A stretch of DNA of 40,452 nt from an uncultured Clostridia bacterium. Lineage in GTDB: Bacteria > Bacillota > Clostridia > Christensenellales > UBA1242. Location of the stretch: NCBI GenBank assembly GCA_944381155.1, contig CALWKA010000011.1:1-40452 (forward strand). The letters run 5' to 3'. Each line of letters begins with the position of its first letter. The stretch's first letter is position 1. The position numbers and the translations under genes were made by a program. Below are positions 26,635 to 33,412 of this stretch, piece by piece. Below the pieces are notes generated by a model. That model was not told where the DNA came from. It was given only the letters and a program-made list of their open reading frames with translations, and did not search any database.

Positions 26635-27010
26635 TTAAAAATTTTGAAATAATTAAAAAATTTTCATTTTAATTTTATAATATTTTTAATAGAAATAAAT
26701 TTATTAGTAAATACATATATGAATAAATATTAATTATATGAACAAATATTGAAAAATATTTATATAGTCTATATTATATTTAAAATAATATTATTTTCTT
26801 ATATTTGTATCATTATAAATAATATTCTTATTAATTAGATATATTATTATTAAAAAGATGAATGTAAATTTACAATTAAAATCAAAAAAATTTTAAAAAT
26901 ATTAAAAAAATATATAAAAATATGCAATTTTTAATGAAGAAAATGACAAAAAAATAAATTTTCTTCATTTTTTAATTTTGCTAAATCTTTATTCTTATTT
27001 TGAAAAATTC
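26635..27010. other. Very AT-rich spacer after nifJ
   Basis: Nearly all A and T. Possible weak AAAATTTT hairpins just after the nifJ stop could act in termination, but nothing clear. The promoter of the small RNA gene follows. Confidence 0.4.
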
Positions 27011-27039
27011 TTGACATATCGTTTTCCTTTTTATATAAT
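27011..27039 (+). promoter_or_regulatory. Perfect consensus promoter of a small RNA
   Basis: TTGACA (27011-27016), exactly 17 bases, TATAAT (27034-27039). Predicted start 27046, where no gene but a folded RNA begins. Confidence 0.9.
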
Positions 27040-27045
27040 CAAAAT

Positions 27046-27163
27046 AACTCCCTTGAGGTCTTAAATGACAGAACCGCAATGCAGTAGGTTCCAGATAAGG
27101 GAAGACAGGAGTTTTAATGGATAGCCCTTATCAAAACACCACTTTATAGTGGTGTTATTTTTT
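27046..27163 (+). ncRNA. Structured small RNA, family unidentified
   Basis: A transcript of about 118 bases is framed by the consensus promoter and a strong terminator. It folds as AACTCC (27046-27051)/GGAGTT (27108-27113), GTCTT (27058-27062)/AAGAC (27102-27106) and GAACC (27071-27075)/GGTTC (27087-27091). In addition GATAAGGG (27094-27101) matches CCCTTATC (27125-27132) perfectly and cannot coexist with part of the first fold. No start codon with a ribosome site is present, and tex begins almost 380 bases later behind its own promoter. The closing stem CTCCCTTGAGGTCTT recalls the 5' end of 6S RNA, but the RNA is much shorter than known 6S RNAs. Confidence 0.7.
27135..27163 (+). terminator. 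Terminator of the small RNA
   Basis: AACACCACT (27135-27143), loop TTAT, AGTGGTGTT (27148-27156), then ATTTTTT. Confidence 0.92.
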
Positions 27164-27482
27164 ACATTAAATTCTAATATAAAAAGTGCTATTTAAACAA
27201 TGCAATTGACTTTTCGTGATAAATCATTTTCAAATTCATACCTATAATATAAATCATCTTTTTTGCTGATTTTTTGCTGATAAATATTTAATTTTCTCTA
27301 TTATTTTTATTGCAATATCAAAAATAAATTGATTTTATAAATTAATTTTAACATATAATTTTTGACAGTTTATAGATGTATAAAATTTAATTATTATGCT
27401 TTATGAAGACGAATTAAAAATATGAATTTCATCTATTATTTATCAAAAATTGTAAAATCATTTTTATAATTTTGAAAAATAT
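27164..27482. other. AT-rich spacer between the small RNA and tex
   Basis: No gene or clear element until the tex promoter. Confidence 0.4.
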
Positions 27483-27511
27483 TTGTAAAAATAAAAATAA
27501 TTTGATATAAT
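27483..27511 (+). promoter_or_regulatory. Promoter of tex
   Basis: TTGTAA (27483-27488), 17 bases, TATAAT (27506-27511) preceded by TGA. AAAGGA lies before the ATG at 27541. Confidence 0.75.
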
Positions 27512-27540
27512 TAATTTGTTTATACTTAAAAGGAAAAATT

Positions 27541-29694
27541 ATGGAATTACAAAAACAATTAGCATACGAATTTAATCTAAAAGAAGTCTATGCAGAGAAC
27601 ATTATCAATTTGATAGACGAAGGCAACACTATACCTTTCATCGCGCGCTATAGGAAAGAGATGCACGGAGCGTGTGATGATCAGGTATTGCGCGATTTTG
27701 CGGATAGGTTAAACTATTTGCGCAATTTGAACAAAGAAAAAGAAAAGGTGGAAAAAGTCATCCGTGAGCAAGAAAAATGGACGCCAGAGATTGAAAAGGC
27801 ATTAGCCGATGCACTCACGCTGACAGAAGTGGAAGATATATATAGACCATACAAGCCAAAGAGAAAGACGCGTGCCACAGTCGCTATAGCAAAGGGATTG
27901 GAGCCATTGGCAGATATCATTATGGCGCAAGATCTCAATAAACCCGCGCTTGAATACGCTAGTGAATATGTTGACGAAGAAAAGGGCGTGAAGTCGGCAG
28001 AAGAAGCGCTTGCAGGCGCGAAGGATATTATTGCAGAGCGAATAAGTGATGATGCAAATTTAAGGAAAACTTTGCGTGAAATAATTGCAAAGAAAGCGCA
28101 AATCAAAGCTGTTTGGGATGAGACGGCGGACGAAAACAAGACCTATGAAAATTACAAAGATTTTTCAGGCGAAGTGGCGAAAATTCCAAGTCATAGGATA
28201 TTAGCGCTCAATCGTGGAGAAAAAGAAAAATGTTTGAAAGTAAGTGTAGAGATAAATCCAAAACTTACAATTAGCGAGATAGAGAAAGCATACAAAAAAG
28301 ATTGTGAGTATACGAACAAAATTATGGATGAAACCATATTGGATAGTTATGATAGATTGTTGTTCCCATCACTTGAGCGAGAGTGTAGGACGGCGCTGAC
28401 AGATAGGGCAAATGAGCAAGCAATTAAGATGTTTGAATTGAATTTGAAACCACTTTTGTTGCAAGCTCCGTTGAAAAATAATGTGATTATGGGTTACGAT
28501 CCAGGATATTACAATGGATGCAAGATTGCGGTGATAGACCAAAAAGGTGATGTGCTAGATACGGCAGTAGTTTATCCTACTCCGCCACAAAACAAGGTGG
28601 AAGAAGCGAAGAAAAAACTCACAGATATGATAGTGAAAAACAATGTAGATATCATAGCGATAGGCAATGGAACTGCCAGCAAGGAAAGTGAAATATTGGT
28701 GGCAGATTTGATCAAAACTTGTCCAAGGAAAGTAAGCTATGCAATGGTGAACGAAGCGGGAGCGTCTGTTTATAGTGCGTCAAAGTTGGCGGCAAAGGAA
28801 TTTCCAGATTATGATGTAAACTTGCGTAGCGCGGTGTCTATTGCGCGAAGATTGCAAGATCCGCTTGCCGAACTCATCAAAATTGATGTGAAGTCAATAG
28901 GTGTGGGGCAATATCAGCACGATATGCCACAAAATAGATTGACAGAAGTGCTCAACAATACGGTAGAAGACTGCGTCAATAGTGTTGGTGTAGACTTGAA
29001 CACAGCGTCCGTCAGCTTGCTTTCGTATGTGTCTGGAATATCAGGCAGTTTGGCTGAAAATATTGTTGATTATCGCTCGCAAGTAAAGCATATCAACAAT
29101 AGGAATGAATTGATGAAAGTGAAGAAAATGGGGCCAAAGGCATACGAACAATGTGCAGGATTCTTGCGAATTACGGACGGAGATAATATTTTGGATAACA
29201 CAGCAGTGCACCCAGAGAGTTATGACGCTGTGGAAAAATTGTTGAAGATATTTAACTTGACCGATTCGCAGATTAAAGAAGGCGGATTGACACTTTTGCC
29301 ATCCCTGATTGACAGCAAGGGCGAAGCAAATGTGGCGGAAGAAATTGGTGTGGGCGTGCCTACACTGAAAGACATTGTGGCAGAATTGCTAAAACCAGGT
29401 CGAGATATCCGCGAGAATATGCCTTCGCCAGAATTGCGAAGCGACATTCTGTCTATGGAAGATTTGAAGCCGGATATGGTGTTAGACGGAGTAGTTAGAA
29501 ATGTTATAGACTTTGGTGCATTCGTAGACATCGGCGTTCATCAAGACGGGTTGGTGCACATCTCTCAAATCAGCAATTCATACATTTCGCACCCAAGCGA
29601 AGTGTTGACAGTTGGTCAAAAAGTGAAAGTAAAAGTTTTATCAGTCGATTTGCAGAAGAAGCGTATATCGCTAACTATGAAAGGAATAGATTAA
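27541..29694 (+). CDS. tex: Tex-family S1 RNA-binding protein
   Basis: 717 residues, normal for Tex. The family binds nucleic acids and is linked to transcription. In order: the N-terminal helical domain (EVYAENIINLIDEGNTIPFIARYRKE, LRDFADRLNYLRNL), EVEDIYRPYKPKRKTRA, the YqgF/RNaseH-like domain (IMGYDPGYYNGCKIAVIDQ, IIAIGNGTASKESE), the helix-hairpin-helix part (GVDLNTASVSLLSYVSGIS, VKKMGPKAYEQCAGFLRI), and the C-terminal S1 domain (LDGVVRNVIDFGAFVDIG, GLVHISQIS). All parts are intact. Expressed alone from its own promoter. Confidence 0.96.
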   Translation: MELQKQLAYEFNLKEVYAENIINLIDEGNTIPFIARYRKEMHGACDDQVLRDFADRLNYLRNLNKEKEKVEKVIREQEKWTPEIEKALADALTLTEVEDIYRPYKPKRKTRATVAIAKGLEPLADIIMAQDLNKPALEYASEYVDEEKGVKSAEEALAGAKDIIAERISDDANLRKTLREIIAKKAQIKAVWDETADENKTYENYKDFSGEVAKIPSHRILALNRGEKEKCLKVSVEINPKLTISEIEKAYKKDCEYTNKIMDETILDSYDRLLFPSLERECRTALTDRANEQAIKMFELNLKPLLLQAPLKNNVIMGYDPGYYNGCKIAVIDQKGDVLDTAVVYPTPPQNKVEEAKKKLTDMIVKNNVDIIAIGNGTASKESEILVADLIKTCPRKVSYAMVNEAGASVYSASKLAAKEFPDYDVNLRSAVSIARRLQDPLAELIKIDVKSIGVGQYQHDMPQNRLTEVLNNTVEDCVNSVGVDLNTASVSLLSYVSGISGSLAENIVDYRSQVKHINNRNELMKVKKMGPKAYEQCAGFLRITDGDNILDNTAVHPESYDAVEKLLKIFNLTDSQIKEGGLTLLPSLIDSKGEANVAEEIGVGVPTLKDIVAELLKPGRDIRENMPSPELRSDILSMEDLKPDMVLDGVVRNVIDFGAFVDIGVHQDGLVHISQISNSYISHPSEVLTVGQKVKVKVLSVDLQKKRISLTMKGID

Positions 29695-29738
29695 TCAATT
29701 TGGCAAACTGCTTTTTAAATAGATGCAAATAAATTAAA

Positions 29739-29787
29739 AATTCTCTCAAATATGCGTATATAAGCATAAAATATGAGAGAATTTTTT
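29739..29787 (+). terminator. Terminator of tex
   Basis: AATTCTCTCA (29739-29748) pairs with TGAGAGAATT (29774-29783), with an inner TATGC/GCATA stem, then a T run. Confidence 0.85.
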
Positions 29788-29791
29788 GTAG

Positions 29792-29852
29792 TTTTGTATA
29801 TAAATACAAATATTTTATATTTTGTACGAAATTAATTGAATTTTGTACAAAA
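29792..29852 (+). promoter_or_regulatory. Operator array, TTTTGTAC palindromes
   Basis: Three sites precede the promoter: TTTGTAT-ATAA-ATACAAA (29793-29810), TTTTGTACGAAA (29820-29831) and the perfect palindrome TTTTGTACAAAA (29841-29852). The GTAC centres of the last two are 21 bases apart, two turns of the helix, so proteins would sit on the same face. The last ends four bases before the -35 box. The same palindrome stands before the convergent gene at 30662-30673. Confidence 0.7.
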
Positions 29853-29856
29853 ATAT

Positions 29857-29885
29857 TTGACTTGCAGAAAAAATCGTGATATTTT
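29857..29885 (+). promoter_or_regulatory. Promoter of the first Spo0A-C-like gene
   Basis: TTGACT (29857-29862), 17 bases, TATTTT (29880-29885) preceded by TGA. The ribosome site GGGGAG precedes the ATG. Confidence 0.65.
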
Positions 29886-29917
29886 AACTAAATACGGATG
29901 AGAACAAGGGGAGTAAA

Positions 29918-30280
29918 ATGAAAAAAACTATGAAATATGAGGATATTGTAGCGCACAATTATTATGTTATGAGCAAGATTAGAGAATTGGGAATAACAGA
30001 ACAGTACACGGGATATTATTTTTTGGTGGATATATTGGATCAGTTGATCAATGAATCAAAGGTGGTGCGCTCATTTTCACGCGAAGTGTATCCTGTGCTT
30101 GCAAAAAAATATAACAAAAACGATTGTACGATTGAACGCGATATACGCAATATAATCAATGTTTTGTGGGATTATAGATTAAAAAATAAACTCGCGAAAT
30201 TCTGGTTGAAAGAGGACAAACCTAGTTGTTGTGAGTTTATTTATATAGTCAAAAATTATTTAGTTAATTGCCTTGCCTAG
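29918..30280 (+). CDS. Stand-alone Spo0A C-terminal-domain-like regulator
   Basis: 120 residues with no receiver domain. IRELGITEQYTGYYFLVDIL, SREVYPVLAKKYNKNDCTIE and RDIRNIINVLWDY line up with Spo0A's DNA-binding domain ([51 protein letters not shown]). Even the last helix (CCEFIYIVKNYL versus NSEFIAMVADKL) matches. The recognition-helix E-R-x-I-R pattern is kept, so it probably binds DNA, likely the palindromes next to its own promoter. Without a receiver domain it cannot be switched by aspartate phosphorylation as Spo0A is. Its 3' end overlaps the opposing gene by 17 bases. Confidence 0.8.
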   Translation: MKKTMKYEDIVAHNYYVMSKIRELGITEQYTGYYFLVDILDQLINESKVVRSFSREVYPVLAKKYNKNDCTIERDIRNIINVLWDYRLKNKLAKFWLKEDKPSCCEFIYIVKNYLVNCLA

Positions 30281-30623
30281 TGGTCAAAATATACGCTTTG
30301 ATCACTCGAATTTTGTTTAATGTGCTGTTGTTTGTAAGTTTGTATTGTACGCGTGATTTAATCATATCTGTGTTGCACATTTTGAACAATTTATTGATCC
30401 CGTAGCATATTGTGCGCTCACCTATGTTGAACCTTTTTTCCACAAGTGATAGTGCAGTGTGGAAAGCATCGATACTATCTGTATCATTTTTCAACATATA
30501 TACAAGGATCATAGTGAGATATTCAAAAGAATTGTATCTTTCATTTAAACCTAATGTGGAGATGCAAACTTTTACTTTGTTTGCCAATAAATCTATAGGC
30601 ATTTTTGAGAAATCACTTAACAT
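30264..30623 (-). CDS. Divergent Spo0A-C-like protein
   Basis: 119 residues. ISTLGLNERYNSFEYLTMIL, YMLKNDTDSIDAFHTALSLV and EKRFNIGERTICYGINKLFK follow the Spo0A C-terminal layout (IxxLGVxxxxxGYxYLxxAI, then [29 protein letters not shown]), but the recognition-helix arginines are mostly lost. It may bind DNA differently, pair with the protein of the opposite gene, or act as its antagonist. The frame is open upstream to 30671, but TATAAT with six bases to the ATG at 30623 and no Shine-Dalgarno sequence support a leaderless start here. Tail-to-tail with its relative. Confidence 0.7.
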   Translation of the reverse strand: MLSDFSKMPIDLLANKVKVCISTLGLNERYNSFEYLTMILVYMLKNDTDSIDAFHTALSLVEKRFNIGERTICYGINKLFKMCNTDMIKSRVQYKLTNNSTLNKIRVIKAYILTTRQGN

Positions 30624-30629
30624 AAGAAA

Positions 30630-30658
30630 ATTATAAAACATTATTTTACAAAAATCAA
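30630..30658 (-). promoter_or_regulatory. Promoter of the second Spo0A-C-like gene, leaderless
   Basis: On the - strand TTGATT (30658-30653), 17 bases, TATAAT (30635-30630), six bases, ATG at 30623. Confidence 0.75.
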
Positions 30659-30674
30659 ATATTTTGTACAAAAT
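30645..30674 (-). promoter_or_regulatory. Palindromic operator ATTTTGTACAAAAT
   Basis: A 14-base perfect palindrome (30661-30674) lies just upstream of the -35 box. A related TTTTACAAAA (30645-30654) reaches into the spacer between -35 and -10. Position relative to the -35 box mirrors that of the opposite gene. Confidence 0.7.
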
Positions 30675-30961
30675 TATGCTGAAATTTTGCTACATATAAA
30701 AAATGTTGCAATCAACCATTCAAATTATAATGCTAAAATTTTCATAATCAATATGGATAACTCCACAAAACTTTTCAAATATAAATCTGATTTTAAGAAA
30801 AATTTTATAAAAGATAATATAATTAATTGAAAAATTTTAAAAAATAGAAATTAAAATCTTTTATATAAAAATAAAAATTAAAATTTTTATATCATAAATA
30901 AAAATTAAAAAATCTTTTATTTTTTTATAATATATTAATTATTAATTTTTTTTAGTTTTGT
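30675..30961. other. AT-rich spacer
   Basis: Low-complexity AAAATTAAAA and TTTTTATAT-type words between the operator and the next promoter. Nothing else recognised. Confidence 0.4.
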
Positions 30962-30990
30962 TTGACAATTTTTATATTATTATATACAAT
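30962..30990 (+). promoter_or_regulatory. Promoter of the second SipW-type gene
   Basis: TTGACA (30962-30967), 17 bases, TACAAT (30985-30990). The 20-base leader carries AGGGG. Confidence 0.85.
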
Positions 30991-31011
30991 TGTTAATGTA
31001 CAGGGGTATAT

Positions 31012-31713
31012 ATGGTAAAAAAACGATTAGGCGGACAGACAATCGCTATTATTATATTATCTATATTATTGTTATTGACTGCTTGTTTTGGCGGAGTATA
31101 TGCCTATTATAGCACCACCACTAGCAAAGTGTCAGGAAGAGTGGTAATGGCGAATTTGAATATCAGTTTGCAAGCAGGAATTGGAGAGAGTGCATCTAGT
31201 GAAATTTTGGTGTCAAACGGGGTGTTTGTGGCCGGGGATAAGTTGGAGAACACTCCACTACTAGTGGTCAACAATTCAAACACTGCAATTTATCTTTCAA
31301 TAGTGTATAAAGTGGATGCGGTAGATGTGGACACGGGTGAACCGCTAGAAAATTATGACGATACCGAACCGTTGATTGATATTGGTATTACGGATGATAG
31401 CATTTGGTATGATTATCTATTTGTATCTACCGATAGTTCGGGTGAAGAAGTTAGATATAGATGTTTGGTTACCAAAAGGCCGGTAGGTCAAAGTGAAGAA
31501 TACTTAACGGTAATTGAAGAAAATGCTTTGAAGATTCCAGAAAGTTGGGGAAATGAATTCCAAAATATGCAAATAAGTTTTCTATTCCAGGCATACGCTA
31601 TAGGTGCATCCACTTTTGAGGATCTTTTCACTAGTGAGGTTGGCATTGAAGATAGATGCGAAGTGATAATGACCAAAATATACGAAGAATATGACCGAGA
31701 ATTCAATATCTAA
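31012..31713 (+). CDS. SipW-type secreted protein with embedded lipobox
   Basis: 233 residues. The signal region is KKRLGGQTIAII, a hydrophobic helix and FGGVYAYYSTTTSKVSGRVV, the same pattern as in the protein at 6344. Unlike that one, it has LTAC (Cys 25) just before FGGVYAYY, a good lipobox, so it could be lipidated by signal peptidase II instead of cut by a SipW-like enzyme. The mature part has TasA/camelysin-like strands (MANLNISLQA, LENTPLLVVNNSNTAIYLSIVYKV) and is acidic. No sipW is near. Surface location is fairly sure; role is inferred. Confidence 0.75.
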   Translation: MVKKRLGGQTIAIIILSILLLLTACFGGVYAYYSTTTSKVSGRVVMANLNISLQAGIGESASSEILVSNGVFVAGDKLENTPLLVVNNSNTAIYLSIVYKVDAVDVDTGEPLENYDDTEPLIDIGITDDSIWYDYLFVSTDSSGEEVRYRCLVTKRPVGQSEEYLTVIEENALKIPESWGNEFQNMQISFLFQAYAIGASTFEDLFTSEVGIEDRCEVIMTKIYEEYDREFNI

Positions 31714-31987
31714 TTAAGCGAAATATAGATAAAAAATTTTTAGTATCAAATAAATTATATTTGAAAAAAAATCGCAACGAAATATTAATGAATAGAAATC
31801 AAGATACAAACAATATTATTCAATTTATAAGTGCGGACAGAATCATATTTTTTGAATTGGTGAATTAGATTAAATATTAAAATATGATTAGTAATAATAT
31901 TAATAATATAGGACAAGAAATAAGTTTATAGCGATGTTCTATTGTCAGTCAATTTTAAAAATTTTTAATTTCATTATATATTAGATT
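31714..31987. other. AT-rich spacer with late terminator
   Basis: Follows the SipW-type gene without a recognised gene; the only short frames lack ribosome sites. Confidence 0.4.
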
Positions 31988-32012
31988 AATCCACAGTTTT
32001 GTGGATTTTTTG
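31988..32012 (+). terminator. Intrinsic terminator
   Basis: AATCCACA (31988-31995), loop GTTT, TGTGGATT (32000-32007), then five more T. It lies 275 bases after the SipW-type gene, so it either ends a long 3' UTR or an unseen small transcript. Confidence 0.85.
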
Positions 32013-32162
32013 TTTATAATTAAATAATTTTTAAAACGATTGCGCTGTTTTTTAAATTTTATCCACATATTTTTATTTTTTCAAATAAAAATAATGCGAA
32101 GATTGAATTTTTTTTGTGTTCAAGTTTAGTTATTATTTTACATTTTAAGCATAGATTATTTT

Positions 32163-32729
32163 ATGAGTAAAATTTGGATAGCGATGATTATATCCAGTTT
32201 GTGTGCGTTGGCTATTTTTTCTCCGTCTCAAGTCGTGGGCACTATGATGGAAGCTGCGAAAATGGGCGTCACAATGTGCATAGAATTTATAGGAATTTAT
32301 GCTGTTTGGATGGGCATAATGCAAGTGATGGATGATTGCAAATTAAGTCATAAATTATCCAAAATTTTATCTCGCCCCGTACAATACATTTTCGGGAAAA
32401 CGGATGCGGAAACTGAAAAAAATATATGTCTTAACATCGCTTCAAATATTATAGGTATAGGCAGTGCCGCCACGCCGTATGGTATCAAAGCAATGCAGGG
32501 GTTGGACAAAGGGGACAAGCGTGCCACGCGCGCTATGATAATGCTAGTGGTGATCAACTCTACGGGAATTCAATTGTTGCCAACCACCGTCATTGGTATG
32601 CGCGCAATGGCGGGGAGCATTAGTCCTAGTTGTATACTTTGGCCCACAATTGTGTCCACTTTCATACCCACGATTTTAGGAATTTTGCTAGTGGCGGTGA
32701 TATATAGAAGGCGGAAGAAAAATGGCTGA
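32163..32729 (+). CDS. spmA: Spore maturation protein A
   Basis: 188 residues, a polytopic membrane protein of the nucleoside-recognition (Gate) family. MSKIWIAMII, ESA-like AKMGVTMCIEFIGIYAVWMG, NICLNIASNIIGIGSAATPYG, GIKAMQGLD and VINSTGIQLLPTTVIGMRA are typical SpmA segments. In Bacillus SpmA and SpmB together are needed for full dehydration of the spore core. Its presence supports a spore former. There is no Shine-Dalgarno sequence; a TAGATT at 32152-32157 is five bases from the ATG, so leaderless expression is possible but less clear than at other genes. Confidence 0.95.
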   Translation: MSKIWIAMIISSLCALAIFSPSQVVGTMMEAAKMGVTMCIEFIGIYAVWMGIMQVMDDCKLSHKLSKILSRPVQYIFGKTDAETEKNICLNIASNIIGIGSAATPYGIKAMQGLDKGDKRATRAMIMLVVINSTGIQLLPTTVIGMRAMAGSISPSCILWPTIVSTFIPTILGILLVAVIYRRRKKNG

Positions 32730-33228
32730 TCTTTTTATCCCTATCTTGATAGCATTCATTATGATATTTGCATTGGTAAAAGGTGTGGACGCCTATTCTG
32801 CGTTTGTGAATGGTGCGAAGGGTGCGCTTCCATTGATGGCGTCTCTTATGCCGTATATAATTGCTATGTTTGTGGCAGTGGAATTATTTAGAAACAGCGG
32901 ATTGAGTGCGTATTTGTGCGATTTTCTTTCCCCGCTATTTAAAGCAATCGGCATCCCGCCCGAAGTGTGTGAATTGACGCTGATTCGTCCGTTTAGTTCA
33001 AACGCGGCTTATGTGCTTTTGCGTGACATATTCTCCACTTACGGAGCGGATAGTTATATTGGCAAGTGCGCGAGCGTGATTATGGGCAGTAGTGACACGA
33101 TATTTTATGTCAGTAGCATTTATTTTGCGTCAACTAGTGTGAAAAAAACTTTGCTCACCATTCCCATAGCGCTGATTTGCAATGTCGCGTGCGCTATAAT
33201 TGCTTGCTTCTGTTGTCGCTTTATTTGA
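32722..33228 (+). CDS. spmB: Spore maturation protein B
   Basis: 168 residues, membrane protein and partner of SpmA. VKGVDAYSAFVNGAKGAL, LMPYIIAMFVAVELFRNSG, LTLIRPFSSNAAYVLLRD and ASVIMGSSDTIFYVSSIYF are family motifs. It starts inside spmA (8-base overlap), so the two are translated together and probably form one complex in the forespore membrane. Confidence 0.95.
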   Translation: MADLFIPILIAFIMIFALVKGVDAYSAFVNGAKGALPLMASLMPYIIAMFVAVELFRNSGLSAYLCDFLSPLFKAIGIPPEVCELTLIRPFSSNAAYVLLRDIFSTYGADSYIGKCASVIMGSSDTIFYVSSIYFASTSVKKTLLTIPIALICNVACAIIACFCCRFI

Positions 33229-33238
33229 TATAAAAGAC

Positions 33239-33267
33239 TTGCATTTTTTTGAGGTTTGTTGTATAAT
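33239..33267 (+). promoter_or_regulatory. Promoter of the 27-residue peptide gene, leaderless
   Basis: TTGCAT (33239-33244), 17 bases, TATAAT (33262-33267), six bases, ATG at 33274. Confidence 0.7.
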
Positions 33268-33273
33268 AAAATT

Positions 33274-33357
33274 ATGAAAATTTTGAAAATAATATTGCTA
33301 TTTATCTTTTTGGTAGTAGTGTTCAGCGTGTGCTATCAGTGTGGTTTTATAGGTTAA
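33274..33357 (+). CDS. 27-residue hydrophobic peptide with two Cys
   Basis: The peptide begins MKILKIILLFIFLVVV and ends in FSVCYQCGFIG. It is one membrane-spanning helix with two lysines at the N-terminus and two cysteines (residues 20 and 23) in a CxxC pair at the far end. It has its own promoter and, immediately after its stop, its own terminator, so it forms a complete one-gene unit between spmB and the exporter gene. It could be a small membrane protein, a type I toxin-like peptide or a metal- or disulfide-active peptide; none can be preferred from sequence alone. No Shine-Dalgarno sequence; predicted leaderless. Confidence 0.6.
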   Translation: MKILKIILLFIFLVVVFSVCYQCGFIG

Positions 33358-33384
33358 AATTCTTGCTAGAGCAAGAATTTTTAT
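33358..33384 (+). terminator. Terminator of the peptide gene
   Basis: AATTCTTGC (33358-33366), loop TAGA, GCAAGAATT (33371-33379), then TTTATT. It starts at the peptide's stop codon. Confidence 0.88.
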
Positions 33385-33412
33385 TCTAAGATTTTCAGGT
33401 GTTAGGAGAATT

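Noticed and set aside
27046..27163. Identification of the small RNA as 6S RNA, SRP RNA or a known riboswitch
   Set aside because: The closing stem is 6S-like but the RNA is far too short. The SRP GGAA-loop motif is missing, no known aptamer motif is visible, and no gene follows directly.
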